From NCBI GenBank assembly GCA_958298945.1, contig OY282610.1:64911088-64975087 (forward strand): DNA of 64,000 nt, given 5' to 3'. Of this stretch, positions 23,440-34,144 are shown in pieces. The notes beneath the pieces are model-generated. The model searched no databases. It saw nothing but the letters and a program-made list of their open reading frames with translations, and was not told the origin of the DNA. The DNA is from Atherix ibis (Eukaryota > Arthropoda > Insecta > Diptera > Athericidae). Both the position numbers and the translations under genes were made by a program. The stretch's first letter is position 1. Each line of letters starts with the position of its first letter.

Positions 23440-24270
23440 TTTTATATTATATTTATACCCATGACATCCCATCTGACGATAATATTATCATTGCAACTTA
23501 TGCAGACGATACGGCCATACTTGCTACCCATACAAATCCTAACATATGTGTAGCTTCCAACAATTTACAATCCCATATCCACAATCTTCAATCCTGGTTT
23601 AAGAGATTGGGACTGAGGGTAAATGAACAGAAGAGTTCTCACATTACTTTCACACTTTGTCAAGGAAAACCTACCCCTTTATACCTTAATGAAAGCATAA
23701 TTCTACAATATGATAAAGGACGTTATTTAGGATTTTACCTGGAAAAGAAATTAACATGGAACCCACATACTAGACTAAAAAAAGTTGAAGCTAACAGACA
23801 TTACCGACAACTTCGTAGACTACTTGACAAACGGTCGAAACTAACAATGAAAAGTCAACTTCTAATCTACAATACAATTATACAACCTATTTGGACTTAT
23901 GGAATTGAACTTTGGGGTTCAACGAAACGTTCCAATTCCTATCGTGTACAGTCCTTACAATCCAAGATCCTCCGTAAAATTGTTGATGGAGACATCACAA
24001 CTTAACACATCGTGATCTAAATGTACCCTTTGTTCAGGGCCTGTGTGCATTTCCCGCTATCAAAAACTTCACTCCCGTACTCCCTGCAAACACTCATCGG
24101 AGACTTAATGGCCTAGAGATTTTCTAGAGGAATCTAACTTCGATTAGATTGATAAATTCCAAAGGGTGTTTACTCCCACTTCATGATGCACAAGATTGCT
24201 AGTAAAAATTTTATTTAAATCTGCTTGTTACAATACAATTGTAGTCGCAGATAATAAAAAAAAAATTATT
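23440..24270 (+). pseudogene. 5'-truncated Jockey-type LINE, RT end and 3' tail
   Basis: It starts inside the RT palm: IYTHDIPSDDNIIIATYADD then TAILATHTN (catalytic YADD near 23505). From 23607 the frame is open for 132 residues: LRVNEQKSSHITFTLCQGK, YLGFYLEKKLTWNPHTRLKK, LLDKRSKLTMKSQLLIYNTI and IQPIWTYGIELWGSTK. A stop near 24004 ends it; decayed C-terminal coding follows. The 3' end has AAATCTGCTTGTTAC and finishes in an A-rich tail near 24265. There is no RNase H domain, as expected of the Jockey group. Strong 5' truncation is normal for LINE insertion. Confidence 0.85.
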
Positions 24271-24603
24271 TTTTATAATCTTCTTTATTTTATACTCCCT
24301 GCTACTTAAAATATTTTAAGGTACATTTCACACTGGTATTCTTTATTTTGTACTTCCAAAGTTATTAAAATAATGTGAATATGAATATTACTAGAAATTG
24401 ATTAGGTACACTATCCGATCCTATTTCAAGAATTATCACCATAAATTCTCGTACTAGACTCGTTATTTAGGATGATTTCCATGTACAACATTCTGGCTTG
24501 CTTCGTTATTCTCGTCTCAGCTTTCAATTAAGCCTACTCGATTCCTAACGTGATAGTCATAATGGCGATACTATTGATGTACATTATGAACGTCAGACCA
24601 TTG
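24270..24603. other. AT-rich spacer, nothing seen
   Basis: No feature recognised between the LINE tail and element A4. Confidence 0.4.
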
Positions 24604-24605
24604 TA

Positions 24606-25523
24606 CGAGGGTCGTTCAATTGGTCCTTAGAAAAAGATAGAAAAAAACTGTTTTTTTAAAAAAAAAAATTTTATTTTTCAACATAATCTCCTTTTAGCTC
24701 TATACACTTTTCCAACCGTTTTTCCAAAATTTTTATCCCGTCCAAAAAATAGGATTTCGGAAGTTCTGCAAAATACTCATCCGTTTGAGCAATGACGTCC
24801 TCGTTGGAAGTGAACCGTCGTCCGCCAAGCCATTTCTTCAGATTGAGGAAAAGAAAATAGTCACTCGGGGCCAAATCTGGTGAATAAGCGGGATGCTCCA
24901 ACAATTCCATTCTCAATTCCACAATTTTGGCCATGGAAACAGCGCAGGTGTGCACACGCGCATTGTCCTGATGCAAGAGGATTTTTTTCTTATTCAGATG
25001 GGGGCGTTTCTCCTTGATTTCCTTGCTCAACCGTTGCAATAACGACGCGTAATACGCTTCTGTTATTGTTTTTCCTTTTTCCAAGTAGTCGATAATAATG
25101 ATGCCCTGCGAATCCCAAAAGACCGTGGCCATCACCTTGCCGGCCGATGGCACAGTTTTGCCTTCTTCGGAGCCCGTTCACCCTTGAAAATCCACTGTGA
25201 TGACTGTCTCTTCGTTTCTGGAGTGTAGTAGTGTATCCAGGTTTCGTCCATAGTGACATATCGACGAAGGAATTTGGCAGGATTGCGATGAAAGAGTGCC
25301 AACATAGCCTCAGTGTCTACTACACGATTGCGCTTATTCTCCTCTGAGAGCAATTTTTTTCACACACAATTTTTCATGCAAAATTGAGGCGACTTTAGCT
25401 TGTGATATGCCCGTGGCCTCAACTAATTCGCGCACTTAATTTCGCCGATCGTTCAAAAGCAGATCGTGGATTTTGTCGATGATTTCAGGAGTAGACACCT
25501 CAACTGGGCGTCCTGAACCCTCG
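24606..25523 (-). mobile_element. Mariner-like element A4, internally deleted
   Basis: The left ITR is CGAGGGTCGTTCAATTGGTC after TA (24604-24605). The right end retains only the last bases CCCTCG before TA (25524-25525). The deletion joins the GRPVEVST codons (about 25510) directly to that terminus, at a GAAC shared by the two sites. It is 918 bp. The 5' part of the transposase and most of the right ITR are gone. Confidence 0.9.
24665..25510 (-). pseudogene. Mariner transposase (A4), N-terminus deleted
   Basis: The remaining HTH part is decayed. After a further deletion near 25352 come LLSEENKRNRVVDTEAML and RYVTMDETWIHYYTPETKRQ (first Asp). One missing base near 25157 shifts the frame. MATVFWDSQGIIIIDYLE, HQDNARVH and LAPSDYFLFLNLKKWL follow to DYVEK-stop. 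All three Asp codons are present in two frames. Confidence 0.88.
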
Positions 25524-25525
25524 TA

Positions 25526-26928
25526 TCATGTCAGCTAACTTACCATAGCAAAAGCCCTCAGTTAGTAATAAAAAGCTCCTAAAGAATTGATTACCAGAAC
25601 GACAGCGCAAAGTGGGACGTAACATATTTGCTCACAGAATTAAGTATAAAATGCTATGAGAGAAGAGCTACCGGTCTTATAGGGCCCAATCGTTCTGAGG
25701 AAAACTGGAAAAAGTTTAAACGAATTAGAAATTAATACAATCCACACTTCCGTCACGTATTATTTCTTCACAACTAAAAACTGAAGCAATTTATTTTATA
25801 GTGCCTCAGAGATAATTCAAAATTTTGTAGTTGATTAAAAAATTAAAAATTCCGTTTTTCATATATATCAATGTTCATTCACAATGAAATTTCAAATGTC
25901 AGCTCCTTAACAAAGGACAATTGTCACGCAGATTACTTCTCCACATCTTCTTAACATATTTTCTGGGAAAAATTCATTCTGGCACTCTATAGAAAGACTA
26001 CTTAAGTATCTGGATAAGCAAAAATCTGCTGGTCTAGATGCTATCTTAAGAAGCATACGTCCACGCCAACATTTTTTCCTTTATTCCTTTTAATAATTTC
26101 TCCATGCTTGATATACCAGAATATTTATAATTTATTTACAGATATACTATAAAATTACTCAACATCCAAAATAAAGGTATTCAGAGTTCAAGTAGAAATT
26201 AGAAAAGGAAAATTTCTGATCCAAAACTTTTGTTTTTCGGTACCCAATTTCAATCTTTGCTCAGTTTTTTCGATCTTTTACATTTAAAAAATAGAACAAA
26301 TATTATTTTTTAGAAAAAATCTGACATACTTGACTTTACAACCATACCTAGCTTTACTATAAAAGAAAGTTAACTTGCTGACTGCTTTGAGGGTAAAAAT
26401 ATTTAAGACCTTAATAAAGGAAGATATTTTACGCTCGATGGAGTTGATGCTCGATGAAGAAATATTGTTAAATAAATCGATATAGTCGATAACTGATATT
26501 ACGAAATTATTTAAAGCAAAGATATCCTTATTATGAACAAGTGCAAAAACTTTCAGCTAAATTCTTAGTTGTGTTTTTATCTACAATCAAGGTGAACTTA
26601 TAGAGTCGACTATTTAAAAAATAGCTGAATAATATTTCGAATAATACATCCGCTACTGTATTGTTTTATTTGTTTTCAAAATAGTAAAAGTACATTAATC
26701 CTTTTGATTTAATATACAATAATTTTAACTAATTAAAAATAAGTAAATGAGAATCAGTAAAATATATAAGCAATGGGTTAAGATTAATATATATTTTTTT
26801 CCAAATAAATCAAAAAGAAATGTAACACAGCTAAATTTATTAATTTATTTTAAATGATAAACCATGTAATTATATTCTGAAAATAACAATATTCAAATTT
26901 TCAACCATCTTATGCAATAAATCTGGTA
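25526..26928. other. Spacer, mostly unassigned
   Basis: 25540-25720 is GC-richer without a recognisable product; 26100-26928 is AT-rich. A short possible RT remnant is listed separately. Confidence 0.4.
25985..26075 (+). pseudogene. Possible non-LTR RT remnant
   Basis: A short frame reads RLLKYLDKQKSAGLDAILRS, resembling the start of non-LTR reverse transcriptases (compare LIKLLPKNKPPGYDLITSN in the LINE at 31560). Nothing else of the element is readable, so this could be chance. Confidence 0.3.
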
Positions 26929-26929
26929 C

Positions 26930-27370
26930 TTATATCACGTATTTGAAGTTCAATATTTAAAATTAATGCATCGATAGTTGCTGGCTTATAGACATAAACC
27001 AATGTCTTCAAATAGCCCCTCAATAAAAAGTCAAAATGTGTTAAATCACAAATTCTTGAAGGCCATTGCATATTCTGCAATAAATCGATTGTGACAGAGG
27101 TTGTGTGGCTTGTAGCGCCGTTTTGTTAAAACCTTATGTTCCTTAAATCAATATCTTCCAATTTAGCTTACAAAAAGGTCATTATCATCAATCTGTACCG
27201 CTCACCATTGATAAATTAAAAAAAATTAATAAGGACTGATGATGCCACCGTGACATAAACCACAGTTCGTCGTGAATAATTTGTGGATTGGCTTCAGCCC
27301 AGTAACGACAATTTTGTTTATTCACCGATTCAGATGATTTTCTTGGCATTTTATTTTCTAACAATCAAAT
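26930..27370 (-). pseudogene. Family F transposase remnant
   Basis: On the minus strand the translation reads ESVNKQNCRYWAEANPQIIH then DELWFM (about 27335-27270), the block after the first catalytic Asp in F. Decayed sequence aligned with the WFxQDGxxCHTAR and TPLDYFLWGYLK regions of the copy at 39767-40200 follows. Stops are frequent and neither catalytic Asp box is intact. Confidence 0.6.
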
Positions 27371-27374
27371 CCAT

Positions 27375-28880
27375 TGTATTCAAAATTTAAACCTATATTA
27401 ACTAGCCATTCAGTAAAGTTCCTCCATGAATAATAAATATTTTTGTTTAAGTCAACCAACTCCTTACATCTTAAGAATGAAAATTCTATAAATGGTAACC
27501 TTACAAATTGACTTAATTATTGAATGCCTCATACACGCAGACACTCCTATAATGAATTAGAAAGAAACAAAAACTCTCAAAGCTTCTTTTCTAATAGATT
27601 TTCGGAGAAATTTATAATAAAATTCTACCAATTAGATGCGGAAAAAAAAACAAAATAAATTTGAATAAGATGACAAAAGTAAAAGCAATGACTAGAAATA
27701 AGAAGATTACATCGAAATTAGGTATACAAGTACAAAAACCTAACAAAGGATCGATATTTTTTCTATATGATAGGATTTATTCTTTTGGGCTTCGTTAGAA
27801 CAATAACTGAATTGGAAAAATGTCTTAAAAAAATTACCTTCACTTGTGGAAATAAGCTTATTTTATGTTACACACTAATAATGATACATAATAGAAGCGG
27901 AAAAATATTGACAATCAAATAATGGAAAATCTGGGGGGGATTGTCTCCAACTAGAAGGTTTTTTTTTATAATTCCATTCTATGGATTGCCCTTCTCACCC
28001 ATTTTACGTATTCTTAAATATCGAATACCAAAGATTTGCCTTTAAATATCTGAAAAAATACTTACCTATTATTTGGAAATATATTAAATAAACACCCATC
28101 CTACCGACGTCTATTAATTTACAAATACTACTCGTAGTAGGCAAACGTTCTACGGTTTGATAATTAATCGAAACATACCTATCCGTAAATTACCTTTTAA
28201 TATATGTGTAGGATAAGTTGAATTTATTATCCTTAGTACTAATAAGATTATTGAATGGATTTAATAAAAATTTGTGTATGCGATCAAAAATGATTAATTA
28301 CAGATTCTATAAAACGAGTTTTAGTAGCCAATATACATATGTCTATAGTTGGCCAATTTTAACTGTTTTTATTTTCTACTTAACTGCTTTTCAAGTTTCC
28401 ATTATGCAAATATTTTTAAAAATTGATTTAGCTTTGTGCTAAAAGAGCATATGCGAAAGATATTTTGGCTTAGATTATGAAACGGAGTTATTTTAAAACC
28501 TTTATTTTTATGCAATAATTAAAATAATAAATGATGCCTCTTAGCATAATTTAATTCAAAAAGAAAATATCAGTTCCATTTAAAACGCTTATTACTCGTA
28601 TTTCATATTTGTCCATTTTGAGCTTCTTACAACAAAATATTTTTTTGACTATATTTTCCTTTAAAGAATCGACGAGTGATAGATACTTTACAGAAACTCT
28701 GTTTCTTTTTTAAAAAGAAACAGAGTTTCTGTAAAAGTGGTTTTAACCAATTATACAATTTTGGTTTTTCTTGATGATGTCCAAAAAATCAATTTCTGAA
28801 TATCGGTGCATGATGCATCGTTTACGCACAATAAATAGAAGCGGCATAATCTTAACACCATAGTCGTTATGGCTTGACTA
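27375..28880. other. AT-rich spacer with a perfect hairpin
   Basis: No gene seen. TACTCGTA octamers at 28129 and 28593; perfect hairpin at 28687-28735. Confidence 0.45.
28687..28735. repeat. Perfect 24-bp inverted repeat, 1-nt spacer
   Basis: The arm 28687-28710 (TTTACAGAAACTCTGTTTCT plus TTTT) is the exact reverse complement of 28712-28735, with a single base between. The arms are perfect, so the hairpin or cruciform is young or selected; a terminator, MITE core or inverted-duplication scar are possibilities. Confidence 0.95.
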
Positions 28881-28933
28881 ATATTGTGTTGTATTTTTCC
28901 ACAACCAACTTCACACTTAAACCGCATAATAAT

Positions 28934-29399
28934 AATTCAGGATAAAACTTCAATGAAAAACTAACAATATAAAATATTTGTTTGCTCCTTATTTAAATGT
29001 GGTCATAGACCTAAAAAGGTCAAACTTTTAAAGTTTATTGATGGTGTCCTCTCAGAAAAATGTTTTGTTAAAATATCTAAGAAGAACATTTTTTTGAAAA
29101 CATTCGAAAAAATTACCAAACCAAAATGGCCTGAAAATGGAATTTTTACACTAGGCACTCAGTTTTTCAGAAAATAAGAGCCAAATATTTTTCCACAATA
29201 TCCCAAAATTTACTTTTTTTCTCTTTTAAAATAAATAATTTTTAAATCCATTTTATTTTTCGAAGGAAAATGTTTGTGTTTTTGTCCTCCAAATATTTGT
29301 GGCTTCCTTTTACTAAAATTTTATTCTTTACTATGAAATTTTTTTTTTATTATTAAAATTTTTTTCTTTTTCTGACAAATATATTTATTTCAAGTCGTT
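28934..29399. repeat. 466-bp insertion inside E1, related to 61-62 kb array
   Basis: In copies 37811 and 48985 the CGCATAATAATA block or its surroundings run straight into GTATTTTGACAGC; here they are separated by 466 bp. Within it, 29133-29180 (GAAAATGGAATTTTTACACT, then AGGCACTCAG) is about 80 percent identical to the reverse complement of 62135-62184. That places the insert in the same repeat family as the array at 61120-62335, in the opposite orientation. I could not define a target duplication. Confidence 0.65.
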
Positions 29400-29486
29400 C
29401 GTATTTTGATAGCTAACAGCAAGGCTTGCTTGTAAAAAAATTCGATTGATTCTGAACAGTAGTTTTTGGTTGATACCTTTTCAAAT

Positions 29487-30507
29487 ATGGAAAGTGACAA
29501 ACAGTATTTTCGGCATATTTTACTTTTTTACTATAGAAAAGATAAAAATGCTGTTCAAAAAATAACAAAATTATCCTATGTGTATTGAGAAGATGCGTTA
29601 AGTAACCTCCAGTACCAAAACTGGTTTGCAAAATTTCGATCCGGCAATTTTGATCTCGAAGATGTACCATGTTCTGGAAGGCCAGTTGAAGATGATGAAG
29701 ACACAATAAAGGCGAATAACAACTCGTGAGATCACTGAGAGATTAAATTTATCGAATACGATCGTTCATGATCATTTAAAACGGCTAGGTTTAATCTCAA
29801 AGCTCGACATATGGCTTCCTCATCTTCTTACGGAAAAAAATTTGTGCTGTTGCATTGACGTTTGTGATTTGCTTCTCAAATGCCAAGAAAATGAGCCATT
29901 TTTGAAATGTATCATCACTGGGGACTAGAAATGGGTTGTTTATAATAATATTAAGCGCAAAAGATCCTGGACTAGAAAAGATGAACCTGCTCAAAGCACT
30001 TCGAACGCCAATATTCATCAACAAAAGGATATGCTATCTGTTTGGTGGGATTTCAAAGGAATCGTTTATTTTGAGCTTCTGCCAAGTAGCACAACGATCA
30101 ATTCTGAAGTGTACTATCATTAGTAGGACAAATGAAATGATTCACTTCATAGTAGGACAAATGAAGAAAAAAGGCCAGAATTGGCCAACAGGAAATGTAT
30201 AGTGTTCGAACAGGATAATGCGAAACCACATCCAAGTTTGACCACCCGGCAAAAGCTTTCAGAGTTTGGATGGGATATACTGCCACACCCACCATACTCT
30301 CCAAACCTAGCACCTTCCGATTATCATTTGTTCCGGTCTCTCCAAAAAATTTTAGACGCTGAAAAGTTTAATTCAAATGAGGAAGTCAAAAATCACTTGG
30401 ATCAGTTTTTTTCCAGCAAAGAACAAAAATTTTATGAACATGGAATCATACTACTGCAAGAAAGATCAAAAAGGGTATTGGATCAGAATTGGACGGTATT
30501 TAATTAA
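29487..30507 (+). pseudogene. Family E mariner transposase (E1)
   Basis: The ATG at 29487 is followed by KQYFRHILLFYYRKDKNAV. The HTH region continues with NWFAKFRSGNFDLEDVPCSG. Frameshifts and stops are scattered: GDxKW carries a TAG right after the first Asp (about 29925). A local duplication of TAGTAGGACAAATGAA lies near 30120-30165. The final 108 residues are open: NRKCIVFEQDNAKPHPSLTT (second Asp), PYSPNLAPSDYHLFRSLQKI (third Asp, 34 later), ending DQNWTVFN-stop at 30507. Confidence 0.88.
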
Positions 30508-30659
30508 ATAAAATATTAATTCACTATAAGAAAATCGCCTTTCATTTTTATAAAAAAAAACGAAATTACTTTCCGAACAATCCAATAGAATATTTGATGG
30601 TTTATCTATATAAAAATTCAGACGTAGGAATTGTGGTCAAGTTAAAATGTGCTTTATGA

Positions 30660-33055
30660 CCTACGATGTACATCAGAAAGGTAGGAATGATGATATTGGG
30701 AGCAATCTGTCAACACTACGAAATTTTCTTATTCTCTCCCTATCAAGTCATCTCTCCTCCGACTCCCACTTACTGGCCAACTTCCCAATCTAAGCTTCCT
30801 GACATTCTAGATTACTTTATAACTAGGCCCATGAAATCCTCCAATATTAATGTTATTTCACTCTTATAGCCCTGTTCTACTAGTCCTCGATTCCCAATCC
30901 ACTCCAAAAGCCAATGCGCCGAGACTTATTAATGGACCAATTGATTGGGAGTTATTCAACAATATATTGACGAGCATTTAGACTTACGACAAAGCTTAAA
31001 AACAGAACAAGAACTAGATGATGCGGTACACAAGTTTACATGTTTATTACAAAACGCTACAACCTTTTCTCAAAAAAGTAAATACTCGAAACCTACACAA
31101 AACCTTACAAATCAACCATTAACAATTAGGCGTCTTATTGCAGAAAAACGAAAAGCAAGAGCTCATTGGCAACATACAAGAATGCCCAGCGACAAAACCA
31201 AACTGAACAAACTGCAAAAATAACTACATGGCGAAATCACAAAATACAATACAGAACGTTTTAGAAACTACATTTCAACCCTAACGGAAAACCGAACTTT
31301 GTAGACTGCTACAAGACAAATACTATCTTATAAAAAAACAAAGCACCCTCTACGAAAAACTAACGGAACCTGGGCCAAAACGGACAAACATAAAGCAGAC
31401 GCTTTTGCTGAACACCTTGCACAAACATTTACTCCACATGAGGACATATTAGACAGGAGTCATTGCTCTACAATCAAGACGAACTATCCATTCCCTTACC
31501 CATGAGTCTTCCCCCTAATGTAATCACTCCTTCCGAAGTTGCCAATTTAATCAAGCTCCTTCCCAAAAACAAACCTCCTGGCTATGATCTGATTACCTCC
31601 AATATAATGCAACAACTCCCTAAGAGAGCAATAGTTTTCCTTGCCACAATATATAACTTCATCCTTAGAACAACACATTTCCCAATCCTCTGGAAATTTG
31701 CCATCATTAAAATGATCTCCAAGCCCAATAAACCAATAAACCGCCACACTTCCTACAGGCCAATAAGTCTCCTTCCAGTACTCTCAAAAATCTTTGAAAA
31801 AATCTTCCTTCGCCGCTTACATCCTCTTCTCGAATCTTCAAATTTAATTCCTAATCACCAATTTGGTTTCCGCGCCGAACACTCCACTACCCAGCAGTGT
31901 CATCGTGTTGTCGATTTCATTGCATTCTCTTTAGAAAGAAAAGAGTACTGTCCCGGTGTGTTTCTTGATATAAGTCAAGCTTTTGATATAATTTCTCACA
32001 TGGGTCTACTCTGGAAACTCAAGAGGTTCCTTCTTTCCACCTATTTCCTAATCCCAAGATCATTCCTTTCCAAACGTTACTTCCAAGTAAATGAATCCAA
32101 CGAACTCTCTAGTATATCTCCCCTATTGGCTGGGGTTCCTCAGGGTAGCATATTTCAACATTTACACATCCGATATCCCAATCTGCCCTAATACCTTCTT
32201 TGCTAAATACGCCGATGATACGGCCTGCTTTGCATCTAGCGAAAATCCCCAACATGGTTCCGAAACTCCCCAAATCCAAATCCAAAATCTTCCAGAACTG
32301 GTTTACTAAGTGGAGAATAAAAGTCAATGAACGTAAATCTATCCAGGTAACTTTTACTTTCCGTCGTGAGACATGCCCTCCCATATACCTTAATGGTAAT
32401 GCCATACCACAACACACCGAAGCTCGGTACCTAGGACTGAACTTAGACAAACGCTTGACATGGAACCCACATACAAGACTTAAAAGACAAGAACTAAAAA
32501 GACGATACCTAAAACTACTTCGACTTCTATACAAACGTTCCAAAGTTACTATAGACAGCAAAGTTCTGTAATACAATACCTTACTGAAACCCATATGGAC
32601 ATACGGACTAGAACTCTGGGAATCTACTAAGCCTTCTAATTCCCGTCGAATCTAATCCCATCAATCAAAAATACTCCGTACAATTGTCGATGCCCCTTTT
32701 TATGTTCGCAATACTGTTATTCATCGTGATCCTAAAGTCCCATTTGTTTTTGATGTGGCTGTATCTCGTTATAAAAAGTTCCGTTTCCGTGTCCTCAATC
32801 ACAATAATCCTCTTGTTCAAGAACTATCCTCCATGTCCTTCCCTAGAAATACCCATCGAAGACTTAAGCGTCACTGGTCGCGTGATTTACTAAAATACTG
32901 AGGCCTAACTGAAACACACGCTAGCAGGAGGAAATTCATTGGATGTTTACTCTCCACAACCTTTCAAGTTAATTAATACTAATAAGCAAATTTGCTTATT
33001 ACTATGTTGTAGTTGTAAATATCTAAAAAAAATTAAAAAAAATAAAAAAAAGTTT
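30660..33055 (+). pseudogene. Jockey-type LINE, longest copy
   Basis: 5'-truncated in the endonuclease: PTPTYWPTSQSKLPDILDYF (30755-30830) is the C-terminal end of an AP-type EN domain. The linker EKRKARAHWQHTRMPSDKTK lies at 31145-31200. From 31463 the RT is open for 242 residues: LPKNKPPGYDLITSN, SYRPISLLPVLSKIFEKIFL, NHQFGFRAEHSTTQQ, then VFLDISQAFD with the box A Asp, and AGVPQGS. A deletion and frameshift follow GVPQGSI (about 32155). KYADDTACFA (32210) and VNERKSIQVTFTFRRE to WNPHTRLKR lie in other frames. C-terminal coding decays to about 32900, with an A-rich tail at 33030-33055. No RNase H. It reverse-transcribed its own RNA when intact; now defective. Confidence 0.9.
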
Positions 33056-33199
33056 GGTAAATCTGCAAATTAAACTTCTGAAAATTTACCATGAGTCTAT
33101 AATAAATATTATAAAAAGCATTTTATTTTATTATATTTATTTGACAGGTTTTCATTTTCTACATTTGTACAATTTTTAACACATTTATGCATTTTTTAT

Positions 33200-33660
33200 A
33201 CACACATAGTCATGACAACACAGTCGCTTCTATGGAGCACATAGCGGCACTAGAAAACTCCGTTAACTCTCTTCCGTCTGCTTCTGCCTTGGGTTTTTTG
33301 CCTGAGGTACGGTCTTGAGGTACGGTCCGGATGCTTCCGTGAACTCTCTTCCGTCTGCTTCTGCCTTTTGGGTTTTTGACTGAGGCACGGTCTTGGGTTT
33401 TTGCCTGAGGTACGGTTTTTGCCCTGAGTACGATGAAAGCCAAATGAGTTCTTGCCTGAGGTGCGGTCCGGATTCTTTGATAGGGTGTGTTTTTTATAAC
33501 TTGCGGCTTATCAGACCAGCGAAGCAACCTCCAGTGACGTTGGCTTGTAGTCAGGCCTTTCACCCCGGCACCAATGCCGAGATGGCGGCAGCGGGAATCG
33601 AACCCACCACCTACCGAGTGTGAGTCGGTCACCTTGACCATTGCACCACACACTCGGGTA
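33200..33660 (-). repeat. tRNA-derived SINE-like repeat
   Basis: The minus strand starts with a tRNA-like head (33580-33658), followed by about 120 bp of unique body (33460-33580). A tail region (33250-33460) then holds tandem copies of a TTCCGTCTGCTTCTGCCTT and GCCTGAGGTACGGTC type unit. The order (tRNA head, body, repeats) is that of SINEs. A 147-codon minus-strand frame covers it but is a by-product of low stop density in GC-rich repeats. It is markedly GC-richer than its surroundings. Confidence 0.75.
33580..33658 (-). promoter_or_regulatory. Pol III-type A and B boxes of tRNA-Val-like head
   Basis: Minus strand: A box TGGTGCAATGGTCA (33635-33648); anticodon arm ACCGA-CTCACAC-TCGGT (33613-33629), giving anticodon CAC (valine, 33620-33622); B box GGTTCGATTCC (33594-33604). 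The T stem pairs (GTGGG with CCCGC) but the sequence after it (TGCCGCC) has no partner at the 5' end. The acceptor stem is therefore lost, and this is not a working tRNA gene. Confidence 0.8.
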
Positions 33661-33784
33661 AAAGCATTTTATGGAGGGCTGAAAATAGTGAAAAACGCAC
33701 TTTAGTTAAGGAGGACTAAAACATTGAAATTGACAAAAATGTAGAATGAGTCAATAAACATTAAAACTGCTATGTAGCGAATTA

Positions 33785-34140
33785 AATTTGAAGCATTTTA
33801 CCTTTTGTAAAAGGATGACACAGAAAAACCTCATGATCGAACAGAAAGACGCAATCAGAAATGACCCAAATTTCTTTAAATCGTGTGATCACGGATGATG
33901 AATCTTCAATTTTTCAACCATGATCTATAAAAAAAAAAAAAAATGTCCTCTACCGAAGAGGTGGATCATTTACAATAAATTTTTTTCTCTATGGCAAATT
34001 TTCAAACATGTTGTTTATAATGAAGTCCTTGAGAGGCTCGGAAAAAGATTCTTCATTATGAAAACGCCTTTTGTCACACAGCCATTTCTTGGTATGTCAT
34101 CTTTGCATTGTTGATAAAATTCGAAGGAGTGTAACCGAGA
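33785..34140 (+). pseudogene. Family K mariner remnant
   Basis: RVITDDESSIFQP (about 33878-33917) fits the ITGDESW..Y motif around the first catalytic Asp, and EVLERLGKRFF (34022-34055) fits the YxxVLxRLRxRV segment upstream of the second Asp. The region between is shortened and the HHDN and PxDFFLF boxes are not readable. No ITRs found. Confidence 0.45.
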
Positions 34141-34144
34141 GCTA

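Larger units (their letters stand above)
28883..30585 (+). mobile_element. Family E mariner-like element E1, with inserted repeat
   Basis: The 3' end CGAAATTACTTTCCGAACAA then TCCAA (ending 30585, before TA) is the inverse of the E ITR seen at 37811. The 5' side is rearranged: TATTGTGTTGT runs directly into ATTTTTCCACAACC, so about 40 bp of subterminal ITR sequence is missing compared with 37811-37865. At about 28934-29399 the element is interrupted by foreign AT-rich DNA; E sequence resumes at GTATTTTGATAGC (29400). Confidence 0.8.

Noticed and set aside
33210..33653. 147-codon minus-strand frame with basic, repeated residues
   Set aside because: It covers the tRNA-like SINE head and its tandem tail; the repeated QDR/QAR motifs follow the DNA repeats and no domain is seen. 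Treated as SINE.
33580..33658. Functional tRNA-Val gene
   Set aside because: Anticodon and T arms fold, but the 3' acceptor strand TGCCGCC has no partner at the 5' end.
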